Below, piece by piece: positions 1-8,396 of a DNA stretch of 37,924 nucleotides (position 1 is the first letter of the stretch; each line of letters starts with the position of its first letter). The notes under the pieces are model-generated. The model was not told the origin of the DNA. It made no database searches and saw nothing but the letters and a program-made list of their open reading frames with translations. Source of the stretch: an uncultured Clostridia bacterium (GTDB taxonomy: Bacteria; Bacillota; Clostridia; Oscillospirales; Ruminococcaceae); assembly GCA_937907305.1 (NCBI GenBank), contig CALERQ010000190.1, positions 1-37,924 of the forward strand. Direction: 5' to 3'. A program made the translations under genes and the position numbers.

Positions 1-1
1 T

Positions 2-877
2 CTCTTTAAGGCCTCCGGCTTTTCGGTGCGGTTTGACGGCTATACCCGCCTGTATACCGAGGCGGTGGATAACGAGGAGGAGCAGGGAACCAATCTGCCC
101 CGGCTGGAGGAGGGTGAGCACCTGACCCTGAAGGAGCTGAAGCCCAACCAGCACTTTACCCAGCCGCCCCCCCGGTATACCGAAGCGACGCTGATCCGGG
201 AGCTGGAGGAAAACGGCATAGGCCGCCCCAGCACCTACGCGCCCACCCTTTCCACCATACTGCAGCGCGGCTATGTGGAGCGGGAGGGCAAGGCCCTGAA
301 GCCCACCATAGTGGGGGAGACGGTGACCCGCCTGATGAAGGAACAGTTCGGCAAGATAGTGGATGTGAAATTCACCGCCGAGATGGAGCAGGAGCTGGAT
401 GAGGTAGAGACCGGCAAGACCGAATGGGTGGGTATGATGCACCACTTCTATGATGACTTTACCGATATGCTGCAGAGTGCCGAAAAGAACATGGAAGGCA
501 CCAAGATGAAGATCCCCGATGAGGAGACCGACATAGTGTGCGAGCTGTGCGGCCGCAAGATGGTGGTGCGCCACGGCAAATACGGCAAGTTCCTGGCCTG
601 CCCGGGCTTTCCGGAGTGCAAGAACACCAAGACCCTGCAGCAGGAGACCCCCGGCAGCTGCCCCCGCTGCGGCAAAAAGGTGCTGGCCAAAAAATCCAAG
701 ACGGGACGCACCTACTACGGCTGCGAGGATAACCCCAAGTGCGGCTTTATGACCTGGGATATTCCGCTGGCGGAAAAGTGCCCCCAGTGCGGCAGCAGTT
801 TATTTAAGACCACAGGACGGGTGAAGATGATCCACTGCCTGAAAGAGGGCTGTGGCTACGAGAAGAGTGCGAAATAA
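2..877 (+). CDS. topA: DNA topoisomerase I, C-terminal part (5' truncated by window edge)
   Basis: This is the C-terminal third of type IA topoisomerase I, which relaxes negative supercoils by cutting one strand through a tyrosine. The catalytic tyrosine lies upstream, outside the window. The reading frame is open from base 2, so the gene begins before the window and GTG 26 is an internal valine. The first 150 or so visible codons match the end of the topoisomerase core (segment PPPRYTEATLIRELEENGIG and the following GRPSTYAP are hallmarks). Three four-cysteine zinc ribbons follow, beginning CELCGRKM, CPRCGKKV and CPQCGSSL, the usual DNA-binding tail of bacterial TopA. The stop overlaps the trmFO start by one base (TAATG), so the two are translationally coupled, a common Firmicutes arrangement. 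ATA isoleucine codons are frequent here, unlike in the rnf region. Confidence 0.96.
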   Translation, partial: LFKASGFSVRFDGYTRLYTEAVDNEEEQGTNLPRLEEGEHLTLKELKPNQHFTQPPPRYTEATLIRELEENGIGRPSTYAPTLSTILQRGYVEREGKALKPTIVGETVTRLMKEQFGKIVDVKFTAEMEQELDEVETGKTEWVGMMHHFYDDFTDMLQSAEKNMEGTKMKIPDEETDIVCELCGRKMVVRHGKYGKFLACPGFPECKNTKTLQQETPGSCPRCGKKVLAKKSKTGRTYYGCEDNPKCGFMTWDIPLAEKCPQCGSSLFKTTGRVKMIHCLKEGCGYEKSAK

Positions 878-2193
878 TGAGTAAAGTTTCTGTAATAGGG
901 GCCGGGCTGGCCGGGTGCGAAGCCGCCTGGGCACTGGCCAGGCGCGGCATTGATGTGACGCTGTACGAAATGAAGCCGGTGAAGTATTCCCCGGCGCACC
1001 ACTACGAGGGCTTTGCGGAGCTGGTGTGCTCCAATTCCCTGAAGGCGATGCGGCTGAATTCCGCGGCGGGACTGCTGAAGGCCGAAATGAAGGCGATGGA
1101 TTCGCTGGTGGTGCGCTGCGCCGAACAGACCGCGGTGAGTGCCGGCGGAGCCCTGGCGGTGGACCGGGAGGCCTTTAGCGATGCGATGACCAAAGCCATA
1201 CGGGAGCTGCCGAATGTGACGGTGGTGACCGGCGAGGTGACTGAGCTCCCGGCGGGGGATGTCATAGTGGCCAGCGGGCCGCTGACCAGCGAGGCGCTTT
1301 CCGAAGCGATCGGGCGGCTGTGCGGGGAGAAGTACCTGAGCTTTTATGACGCCTCCGCGCCGATCGTTACCAAAGATTCCATTGATATGGAGCGGGTGTA
1401 CTTTGCCACCCGGTACGACCGGGGCGAGGCGGACTATATCAACTGCTCCTTCAATAAGGAGGAGTATGAGGCGTTCCATGAAGCGCTGGTGAATGCCAAA
1501 AGCGTGGAGCTGCATGAATTTGAGAAAGAGTACTTTAAGGTATACGAGGGCTGTATGCCCATAGAGGTGCTGGCAAAGCGCGGCCTGGATACCATGCGGT
1601 ATGGGCCCTTGCGCCCGGTGGGGCTGCGGGACCCCCGCACCGGACACCGCCCCTGGGCCAATATCCAGCTGCGGCGGGAAAACGCCGATGGCACCATGTA
1701 TAATATCGTGGGGTTCCAGACCAACCTGCTGTTCCCGGAGCAGAAGCGGGTCTTTTCGATGATCCCGGGGCTGGAAAATGCGGAATTTGTGCGGTACGGC
1801 GTGATGCACCGCAATACCTTCCTGGATTCGCCCCGGCTGCTGGATGGATTTTTCCGGCTGAAAAAAGAGCCGAGGATCAGCTTTGCCGGACAGATGACCG
1901 GTGTGGAGGGGTATATCGAATCCGCCGCGAGCGGGATACTGGCGGCGTACGCGGTGGCCGACCGGCTGCAGGGCAAGGAGCCGCTGCTGCCCCCGCCCGA
2001 AACGATGATGGGCGCCCTGTGCCGGTATATCAGCGATGAGAGCGTGGAGGATTTCCAGCCGATGGGCAGCAATATGGGCATTCTGCCGCCGTTGCCGGAA
2101 CTGATAAAGGGCAAACAGGAGCGCTACCAGGCCATGGCCGACCGGGCGGTGGCCGCGATGGAATCTTACCGGAAAGCGAGGGAAGAACGATGA
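877..2193 (+). CDS. trmFO: Methylenetetrahydrofolate-tRNA (uracil-5-)-methyltransferase TrmFO
   Basis: TrmFO makes m5U54 in the T-loop of tRNA using methylene-tetrahydrofolate as carbon donor and FADH2 as reductant. The 438-aa product has full family length. It opens with a Rossmann FAD motif GAGLAG (residues 8-13). Cys51 in ELVCSNSLKA and Cys226 in EGCMPIE sit at the positions of the two functional cysteines known from the Bacillus subtilis enzyme. The stretch GQMTGVEGYIESAASG near the C-terminus is the second FAD-contact region. Start ATG overlaps the topA stop by one base and the gene ends in an ATGA overlap with plsX, so topA-trmFO-plsX reads as one operon. Confidence 0.97.
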   Translation: MSKVSVIGAGLAGCEAAWALARRGIDVTLYEMKPVKYSPAHHYEGFAELVCSNSLKAMRLNSAAGLLKAEMKAMDSLVVRCAEQTAVSAGGALAVDREAFSDAMTKAIRELPNVTVVTGEVTELPAGDVIVASGPLTSEALSEAIGRLCGEKYLSFYDASAPIVTKDSIDMERVYFATRYDRGEADYINCSFNKEEYEAFHEALVNAKSVELHEFEKEYFKVYEGCMPIEVLAKRGLDTMRYGPLRPVGLRDPRTGHRPWANIQLRRENADGTMYNIVGFQTNLLFPEQKRVFSMIPGLENAEFVRYGVMHRNTFLDSPRLLDGFFRLKKEPRISFAGQMTGVEGYIESAASGILAAYAVADRLQGKEPLLPPPETMMGALCRYISDESVEDFQPMGSNMGILPPLPELIKGKQERYQAMADRAVAAMESYRKAREER

Positions 2194-3194
2194 GAATTAT
2201 AGTGGATGCCTACGGCGGGGATAACGCCCCGGAGGCGGTACTGCGGGGCTGCCGCATGGCGGCGGATCAATGGAAGTGTGAGATCGTACTGACCGGCGAC
2301 GGCGAAAAGCTGCGCGCCAAGGCGGCGGAGCTGGGTGTTTCGCTGGAGGGGATGACCATAGCGGAGGCCCCGGATATCTTCCCGATGGAAGCGGAGCCGA
2401 CTGCCATTATGAAACAGTACAAGGACAGCAGCATGGCGCGCGGTTTGCAGATGCTGGCGGACGGTGAGGGCGAAGCCTTTGTTTCGGCCGGTAGCACCGG
2501 CGCGCTGGTGGTGGGCGGTACGCTCATCGTTAAGCGCATCAAGGGCGTGAAGCGCCCGGCCATCGGTACCTTGGTGCCCTGCAAGGACGGCTGCTTTATG
2601 ATGCTGGATTCCGGCGCGAACCACGACTGCCGCCCCGAAATGCTGCGGCAGTTTGGGCTGATGGGTTCGGTGTATATGAAGCGCATCCTGGGGGTGCCGA
2701 ACCCCCGTGTGGGACTGGTGAATATCGGTGTGGAAGAAACCAAGGGCACCGAATTGCAGGTGGAGGCCTACGGCCTGATGAAAGAGGCCGGGTATAACTT
2801 CATCGGCAATGTGGAAGCGCGTGAGGTGCCGCTGGGCGGCTGCGATGTGGCGGTGTGCGACGGCTTTACCGGGAATATCATCCTGAAGACCACCGAGGGC
2901 CTGGCCAAGCTCTTTATGAGCGAGATCAAGGGGATCTTTATGAAATCGCTGCCCAATAAGCTGGCGGCCGCGGTGGTGAAGAAGGACCTGGGTGCCTTTA
3001 AGCGGAAGTTTGATTCGGCTGAATACGGCGGAGCCCTGCTGCTGGGCACCAAAAAGCCGGTCATTAAGGCGCACGGCAGCAGCGATGCCAAGGCCTTCTA
3101 CAATGCCATACGGCAGGCCATCAGCTGCTGTGAGAACAATATCATCGGCGAGATGGAAAGCCAGCTGGCCGCCGAGACCGCCGAGGCGGAATAA
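2190..3194 (+). CDS. plsX: Phosphate acyltransferase PlsX
   Basis: PlsX converts acyl-ACP and phosphate to acyl-phosphate, the donor for PlsY in the first step of phospholipid synthesis; it is a peripheral membrane enzyme. The 334-aa product has normal length. It starts MRIIVDAYGGDNAPEAVLRG, which is the family signature region, and carries SAGSTGALVVGG and DGFTGNIILKTTEG, both typical of the fold. The start overlaps trmFO (ATGA). In many Firmicutes acpP, or fab genes with acpP, lie between plsX and rnc; here only 29 bases separate them and no acyl carrier protein gene is present. The last residues are an Ala/Glu-rich tail with no evident function. Confidence 0.96.
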   Translation: MRIIVDAYGGDNAPEAVLRGCRMAADQWKCEIVLTGDGEKLRAKAAELGVSLEGMTIAEAPDIFPMEAEPTAIMKQYKDSSMARGLQMLADGEGEAFVSAGSTGALVVGGTLIVKRIKGVKRPAIGTLVPCKDGCFMMLDSGANHDCRPEMLRQFGLMGSVYMKRILGVPNPRVGLVNIGVEETKGTELQVEAYGLMKEAGYNFIGNVEAREVPLGGCDVAVCDGFTGNIILKTTEGLAKLFMSEIKGIFMKSLPNKLAAAVVKKDLGAFKRKFDSAEYGGALLLGTKKPVIKAHGSSDAKAFYNAIRQAISCCENNIIGEMESQLAAETAEAE

Positions 3195-3223
3195 ATTATA
3201 TCCAAGTAAAAGAGGGTGCAGTT

Positions 3224-3901
3224 ATGTCCATGGAGGCTTTGCAGGAGAGGATCGGGTACCGCTTTAAGGATGCGGCGCTGCTGGAGCGTGCGCTGATCCA
3301 TTCTTCCTACGCCAATGAAAGCCGGCAGAAAATAGAGTGCAACGAGCGGATGGAGTTCCTGGGAGACGCGGTGCTTTCCATCATTGTGGCGGATCATATC
3401 TTCCATAAGTTCCACCTGGCGGAGGGCGACCTGACCAGAATTCGCGCGAGCCTGGTGTGTGAAAAGAGCCTGTTTGAATTCGCCCAGAAGATACAGCTGG
3501 GCCAGGAGCTGCTGCTGGGCCACGGCGAGGAGCAGACCGGCGGCCGGGAGCGGCCCTCGGTGGTGAGCGACGCCTTTGAGGCGCTGATCGCCGGCATATA
3601 CCTGGATGGAGGGCTGGAAGCGGCCCGGCGGTTTGTGCTGCCCTTTGTGGAGGAGGACCTGACCCACGAGGCGGCGCCCTTTGTGGACTACAAGACCCGT
3701 CTGCAGGAGATCATCCAGAAGAACCCGGAGGAACGGGTGGAGTATGTGCTGGTTTCCGCCGAAGGGCCGGACCACGATAAAAAGTTTGTGGTGGAGGTAC
3801 ACCTGAACAGCAATGTGATAGGCCGTGGCGCGAGCCGCAGCAAAAAGGGCGCCGAGCAGGCCGCCGCGCATGAAGCGCTGACCCTGATGGGCGAGGACTG
3901 A
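3224..3901 (+). CDS. rnc: Ribonuclease III
   Basis: RNase III cleaves double-stranded RNA in rRNA maturation and regulation. The 225-aa product has an N-terminal nuclease domain with the signature NERMEFLGDAV (residues 40-50) and a second acidic patch in SDAFEALIAGIYLDGG, which together supply the Mg2+ ligands. A C-terminal double-stranded RNA-binding domain begins at DYKTRLQEI and contains GRGASRSKKGAEQAAA. The start follows an AGAGGGTG Shine-Dalgarno site. The gene ends the topA-trmFO-plsX-rnc run and is followed by a hairpin shared with the convergent ferredoxin-like gene. Confidence 0.97.
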   Translation: MSMEALQERIGYRFKDAALLERALIHSSYANESRQKIECNERMEFLGDAVLSIIVADHIFHKFHLAEGDLTRIRASLVCEKSLFEFAQKIQLGQELLLGHGEEQTGGRERPSVVSDAFEALIAGIYLDGGLEAARRFVLPFVEEDLTHEAAPFVDYKTRLQEIIQKNPEERVEYVLVSAEGPDHDKKFVVEVHLNSNVIGRGASRSKKGAEQAAAHEALTLMGED

Positions 3902-3913
3902 AAACAAAAAATG

Positions 3914-3943
3914 AGCCGGTATTCCGTAAAAGGAGTACCGGCT
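3914..3943. terminator. Bidirectional intrinsic terminator between rnc and the minus-strand Fe-S gene
   Basis: A 12-bp stem (AGCCGGTATTCC with GGAGTACCGGCT, one G-T wobble) encloses a 6-nt loop. On the plus strand it is followed by TGTAGCTTTTA, a modest U-tract. On the minus strand the sequence after the stem is CATTTTTTG, a good U-tract, so it can end both converging transcripts. It lies 13 bases after the rnc stop and 20 bases beyond the stop of the minus-strand gene. Confidence 0.85.
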
Positions 3944-3962
3944 TGTAGCTTTTATTGGGGAG

Positions 3963-4646
3963 TTACAGCAGGTTGCCATTGGTGCGCACGGTGACAACCC
4001 GCAGGGGGATCGCCTTGCCGCTGGCGGCCAGGGCGGTGCGGGCGGCATGTTCCAGCCCGCCGCAGCAGGGCACCTCCATGCGCAGCAGGGTGACGCTTTG
4101 GATGGAATTAGCTGCGAGAATGGCAGTGAGCTTTTCGGTGTAGTCGCAGGCATCCAGCTTGGGACAGCCAATGAGGGTGACACGCCCCTGCATGAAGTCC
4201 CGGTGGAAATCGGCATAGGCGTAGGCGGTGCAGTCGGCGGCGATGAGCAGATGCGCGCCGGAAAAGCAGGGGGCAGCCGGAGAAATCAGGCGGATCTGGC
4301 AGGGCCACTGGGCCAGCTGGGAGGGGGCAGTGCCATCCCCGGTGGGAGCGGCTTGACGCTGGAACAGCCGAGTGGCGGAACCTGGGCAGCCGTGGAGGGT
4401 GGCTTTTTTCTGCGCCATGTGCTGCTGCACGGCGGCTTCATCATAGGCGGCGGCTTCGCGCTCCACAAAGGTGATGGCCCCGGTGGGGCAGGCGGGCAGG
4501 CAGTCGCCCAGGCCGTCGCAGTAGTCATCGCGCAGCAGGCGGGCCTTGCCCTCCACCATGCCGATGGCACCTTCATGGCAGGCAGCGGCGCAGATGCCGC
4601 AGCCGGTGCATTTTTCTTCATCTATCTGGATAATTCTACGGATCAT
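3963..4646 (-). CDS. 4Fe-4S dicluster ferredoxin-type protein with a C-terminal extension
   Basis: A 227-aa protein carrying two N-terminal cluster motifs: CTGCGICAAAC (Cys13, 16, 19, 23) and CDGLGDCLPACP (Cys43, 49, 53), typical of two-[4Fe-4S] ferredoxin domains. About 160 residues follow with scattered cysteines (GCPG, CPKLDAC, CCGG). Similar stand-alone ferredoxin-domain proteins occur in anaerobic Firmicutes, but no specific role is known to me; electron transfer is an inference from the clusters. I chose ATG at 4646 because AGGGAGGT lies 6 bases upstream; an in-frame ATG at 4676 would place that site inside the gene and overlap the promoter -10. It is the only minus-strand gene in the window and is divergent from smc. 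Confidence 0.85.
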   Translation of the reverse strand: MIRRIIQIDEEKCTGCGICAAACHEGAIGMVEGKARLLRDDYCDGLGDCLPACPTGAITFVEREAAAYDEAAVQQHMAQKKATLHGCPGSATRLFQRQAAPTGDGTAPSQLAQWPCQIRLISPAAPCFSGAHLLIAADCTAYAYADFHRDFMQGRVTLIGCPKLDACDYTEKLTAILAANSIQSVTLLRMEVPCCGGLEHAARTALAASGKAIPLRVVTVRTNGNLL

Positions 4647-4674
4647 AGAACGACCTCCCTGCGGTGATGGGATC

Positions 4675-4680
4675 ATTATA
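4675..4680 (-). promoter_or_regulatory. -10 box of the minus-strand Fe-S gene
   Basis: A perfect TATAAT on the minus strand lies 29 bases upstream of the chosen ATG. The sequence one helical spacer upstream (TTTTCT) is only a weak -35 match, so the promoter call rests on the -10 and on the divergent layout with smc. Confidence 0.5.
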
Positions 4681-4710
4681 CCGCAAATGCGGGGAAGAGA
4701 AAAGATTTTC

Positions 4711-4739
4711 TTGTGAAAAGGACAAAAAAGGAGTATAAT
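4711..4739 (+). promoter_or_regulatory. Sigma-70-type promoter for smc-ftsY-rdgB
   Basis: TTGTGA (4711-4716), a 17-base spacer and a perfect TATAAT (4734-4739). A second TATAAT occurs at 4747-4752 without a good -35. The promoter is back to back with that of the minus-strand ferredoxin-like gene. The predicted transcript starts near 4746, about 65 bases before the smc ATG. Confidence 0.75.
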
Positions 4740-4811
4740 ATTACCCTATAATGAGTTAGCATGCAATTTACCCCAAAACGAGAGAAACCTGACAGGACAG
4801 GAGGAGATGCC

Positions 4812-7800
4812 ATGAAGCTGAAAGCGGTGGAAATGCAGGGGTTCAAATCCTTCCCGGACCGCACAAAGCTGACCTTCGATGACGGGATCACGGTCATTGT
4901 GGGGCCCAACGGCAGCGGCAAAAGCAATATCAGCGACGCCATCAAGTGGGTGTTCGGTGAGCAATCGGTGAAGAGCCTGCGCGGCGCCAAGATGGAGGAT
5001 GTTATTTTCGGCGGGTCCATCAGCCGCAAGCCGACCGGCTTTGCATGGGTGAGCCTGTTTATTGATAATACCGACCGCAGCATTGATATCGACAGCGACG
5101 AGTTGATCATCACCCGGCGGCTGTACCGCAGCGGAGAAAGCGAGTACCGCATCAATAATAACCCGGTGCGCCTGCGGGATATCAATGAGATGTTTATGGA
5201 TACCGGCCTGGGCCGGGACGGCTATTCGGTCATTGAGCAGGGCAAGATCGCGGAGATCGTGAGCGCGAAAAGCACCCAGCGGCGGGAAATTTTTGAGGAA
5301 GCCGCAGGGATCTCCCGGTTCCGCTACCGCAAGACCGAAGCGGAGCGCAAGCTGCAGCAGGCTGAGGATAACCTGGTACGCCTGCGGGATATCATGCAGG
5401 AGCTGGAGGACCGGGTAGGCCCCCTGAAGGCCCAAAGCGAAAAGGCCAAGCAGTATGTGGTGCTGGCGGGGGAAAAGAAATCGCTGGAGATCAGCCTGTG
5501 GCTGGAGCAGCTGGCCAAACTGGGCCGGCAGCTGGCGGAGCTGGAGGACAAGACCCTGCTGGCTGCCAATGACCGCACCACTGCCCAAAAGCGGCTGGAT
5601 GAGATCGAGCGGGAACTGGAGGAGATCCAGCGGAAAACGCAGGACGCGAACCTGTATATCGAGCATAAGCGTGAGCGCATCAAAGAATACGAGGACGCCA
5701 TTTCCCAAGCAAAGGTAGATGCTGCAGTCAAGCAGAATACCATCGATCATAATAACGATACCATTGCCGAGCTGGAAAAGGAGCTGGAACGCAGCGAGCT
5801 TTCCGCCGGGGAGCTGGAGGAAAAGCTGACTGCCCTGCGGGAGGATTACCAAAACCGCCAGGACGAGGCCCAAAAGACCCGCGAAGCCCTGGAGGGGGGC
5901 CAAAAGGCGCTGGAGGCCCAGCGGCAGGAGGAGCACCGTCTAGCAGCGGAACAAAGCGCGCTGGCGCTGCAAAAGGAGGAGCTGCAGGGGCAGATCCACC
6001 GGGCGGAGCTTTCGGCCGAGACAGCCGGAACGCTGGCCGAGGAAACGGTGACCCGCCTGGAAGCGCTGCGCGGACAGGCCAAGGACAAGGATGAAAACCT
6101 GAGCCGCCTGCGGGAAGAACTGGCCGGACATAAGGCATTTGCCGAAGAGCTGCAGGAGCGGCTGCAAAGCCTGCAGAACAGCAAGAACGGCTACCTGTAT
6201 AAGCTGAAAAGCCGCAGCGATAAGCAGGCCGAGGTGGAAAGCCGCCAGCGCAACAGTGAAAAGCTGGCCGGTGAGAAACTGCAGCGCGCGCAGGTGCTCT
6301 CCGACCTGGAAAAGAACTACGAGAGCTTTAATAACAGCGTCAAGTTTGTGATGAAGCAGGCCGGCGCGGGTGCCCTGCGGGGCATCGTCGGTCCGGTCTC
6401 CAGCCTGATCAAGACCGAAAACCGCTATTCCACCGCGGTGGAGATCGCGCTGGGCGCGGCGATCCAGAATATAGTGGTGCAGGATGAGGGCGCGGCCAAG
6501 CGGGCCATTGCCCTGCTGAAGGAGCGGGGCGCCGGACGGGCCACCTTCCTGCCGCTGACCAATATCAAAGCGAACCCTGTAAGAGAAAACGACCTGGCTG
6601 CCCGGGGCGGCTATGTGGGTTTGGCCAGCGGGCTGGTGCAGTGCGATGACCGTTACCGCATGGTGATGGATTCCCTGCTGGGGCGCACCATCGTGGCGGA
6701 GGACATTGATGCCGCAACCGCCATTGCCAAGGCGTACAGCTACCGCTACCGGGTGGTGACGCTGGACGGCCAGGTGGTGAATGCCGGCGGCTCGCTGACC
6801 GGTGGTTCTGTCAATAAGAACGCGTCCATTCTTTCCCGCCGGGGAGAGATAGACGCCCTGACCGCCGAGGCGAAAAAGTACGCAAAGCAGGCGGAGGAGC
6901 TGGAGGCCCAGCTGACCGAGCTGCGCCGGGAGACCGATACCATCCAGGCGACGGTGGACGGCATAGAGGCGGAGGAAAAGACCGCGCGGGAGGATCTCAT
7001 TTCCGCCCAGACGCTGGTGGACCGCCTGACCGCCAATGTGGAGGAAGCCGAACGCCTGAATGAGCAGGCGCTGCGGGAATACGATGACCTGACTGCCCGT
7101 GTGGAGCAGCTGCGTCAGCAGAAGATCACAGGCGGCGAGCTGGTGAAGAAGCTGACCGAGGAGGTAGAGCGGTTGACCCGGCTTTCGGCCGAGGGCATGG
7201 CTGCCCACGAAGCGCTGACCGCGGCCATCACCGAAGCGGCCGAAAAGGTGACTGCCCTGCAGATGGAGGACATCGCCCGGCAGAAGGACTGTGAAGCTGC
7301 CCAGATGGCGATTGAGCAGATGGAGGGCCAGCAAAGCGGCAGTGAGGCCGCCCTGGCCGCCCTGCGGGAACGGCAGGAGCAGCTGAAAAAGGATAACGAG
7401 GCCATCCGGGAGGAGATCGAGCGGATCACCGCCGGGGCGCAAAGCGGCAGCAGCGAGATCGAGGAGCTGCGCCGGGATATCAAGGATGCCGACGCACAGC
7501 GTGACCAGCTGGAAATGCGCCGCAATATCCTCTCCAAGGAAAACAGCGAGGTGATCTCCCGCCGGGAGGCGGCTGCCAGCGAGTTGCTGCGCCTGAAGGA
7601 AAAGAGCGAAGGCATGCAGGAACAGCAGAACAGCATCAGCACCAAGATGTGGGAAGAATATGAGCTGACCCGCAGCGAAGCGGCCGAGCAGGCCATCCCG
7701 CTGGAGGATGTGGGGGCGGCGCAGAAGCGCCTTTCCGAACTGCGCGGCAAGATCCGGGCGCTGGGTGCCGTGAATGTGGCGGCCATTGAAGAATACGAGG

Positions 7801-8387
7801 AAGTGAGCGGCCGGTATCGCTTTATGAAGGAGCAGATAGACGATGCCGAAAACGCCAAGAAGGAGCTGACGCGGCTTATCACCGAGCTTTCGGCCCAGAT
7901 GAGCGCCATCTTTACCGAGCGCTTTGCGGGCATCAACCGCTACTTTGGTGAGATCTTCCGGGAGCTCTTTGGCGGCGGACATGCCGAGCTGCGCCTGACC
8001 GATGCCACTGATCCCCTGGAGACGGGCATCGAGATCATTGTGCAGCCGCCCGGCAAGATCATCAAGAATCTTTCCGCCCTTTCCGGCGGCGAGCAGGCCT
8101 TTGTGGCCATCTGCATCTATTTTGCCATCCTGCGTGTCAATCCCGCACCGTTTGTTCTCATCGATGAGATAGAAGCGGCGCTGGACGATGTGAATGTCGG
8201 CAAGTTTGCCGCCTACCTGCACCGCATGACCGACCATACCCAGTTTATTTCCATTACCCACCGGCGCGGCACCATGGAACAGGGCGATGTGCTGTACGGC
8301 GTCACCATGGAGGAGGAAGGTATTTCTAAGCTGCTGCGGCTGGATGTGGCCGAGATGGAAAAGAAATTTGGCAAGAGCCTGAACTAA
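4812..8387 (+). CDS. smc: Chromosome segregation/condensation ATPase SMC
   Basis: SMC, with ScpA and ScpB, forms the bacterial condensin that loops and segregates chromosomes. The 1191-aa product has the complete layout: Walker A GPNGSGKSN (residues 31-39), a long coiled coil rich in Glu, Lys, Leu and Gln, a hinge near residues 500-660 (region beginning AGALRGIVGPV), a second coiled coil, the ABC signature LSGGEQ (about residue 1090) and Walker B VLIDEIEAALDD just after. I chose ATG 4812 because GGAGGAG sits directly upstream and MKLKAVEMQGFKSF is the conserved N-terminus; an in-frame ATG at 4761 would add 17 atypical residues. It follows its own promoter and leads the smc-ftsY-rdgB-yhbY-nadD run. 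Confidence 0.97.
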   Translation: MKLKAVEMQGFKSFPDRTKLTFDDGITVIVGPNGSGKSNISDAIKWVFGEQSVKSLRGAKMEDVIFGGSISRKPTGFAWVSLFIDNTDRSIDIDSDELIITRRLYRSGESEYRINNNPVRLRDINEMFMDTGLGRDGYSVIEQGKIAEIVSAKSTQRREIFEEAAGISRFRYRKTEAERKLQQAEDNLVRLRDIMQELEDRVGPLKAQSEKAKQYVVLAGEKKSLEISLWLEQLAKLGRQLAELEDKTLLAANDRTTAQKRLDEIERELEEIQRKTQDANLYIEHKRERIKEYEDAISQAKVDAAVKQNTIDHNNDTIAELEKELERSELSAGELEEKLTALREDYQNRQDEAQKTREALEGGQKALEAQRQEEHRLAAEQSALALQKEELQGQIHRAELSAETAGTLAEETVTRLEALRGQAKDKDENLSRLREELAGHKAFAEELQERLQSLQNSKNGYLYKLKSRSDKQAEVESRQRNSEKLAGEKLQRAQVLSDLEKNYESFNNSVKFVMKQAGAGALRGIVGPVSSLIKTENRYSTAVEIALGAAIQNIVVQDEGAAKRAIALLKERGAGRATFLPLTNIKANPVRENDLAARGGYVGLASGLVQCDDRYRMVMDSLLGRTIVAEDIDAATAIAKAYSYRYRVVTLDGQVVNAGGSLTGGSVNKNASILSRRGEIDALTAEAKKYAKQAEELEAQLTELRRETDTIQATVDGIEAEEKTAREDLISAQTLVDRLTANVEEAERLNEQALREYDDLTARVEQLRQQKITGGELVKKLTEEVERLTRLSAEGMAAHEALTAAITEAAEKVTALQMEDIARQKDCEAAQMAIEQMEGQQSGSEAALAALRERQEQLKKDNEAIREEIERITAGAQSGSSEIEELRRDIKDADAQRDQLEMRRNILSKENSEVISRREAAASELLRLKEKSEGMQEQQNSISTKMWEEYELTRSEAAEQAIPLEDVGAAQKRLSELRGKIRALGAVNVAAIEEYEEVSGRYRFMKEQIDDAENAKKELTRLITELSAQMSAIFTERFAGINRYFGEIFRELFGGGHAELRLTDATDPLETGIEIIVQPPGKIIKNLSALSGGEQAFVAICIYFAILRVNPAPFVLIDEIEAALDDVNVGKFAAYLHRMTDHTQFISITHRRGTMEQGDVLYGVTMEEEGISKLLRLDVAEMEKKFGKSLN

Positions 8388-8396
8388 GGAGAACCA

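Noticed and set aside
26..28. GTG as a start for the first gene
   Set aside because: The frame is open to base 2 with topoisomerase-like sequence, so this is an internal valine of a truncated gene.
856..1809. Long minus-strand open frame opposite trmFO (and similar ones opposite plsX, smc, leuS, pcrA)
   Set aside because: They lie fully opposite strongly supported genes, have no ribosome sites, and their products are His/Gly/Gln-rich mirror translations of GC-rich codons.
4761..4811. Upstream ATG start for smc
   Set aside because: It adds 17 residues not seen in SMC proteins, whereas ATG 4812 has GGAGGAG and the conserved N-terminus.
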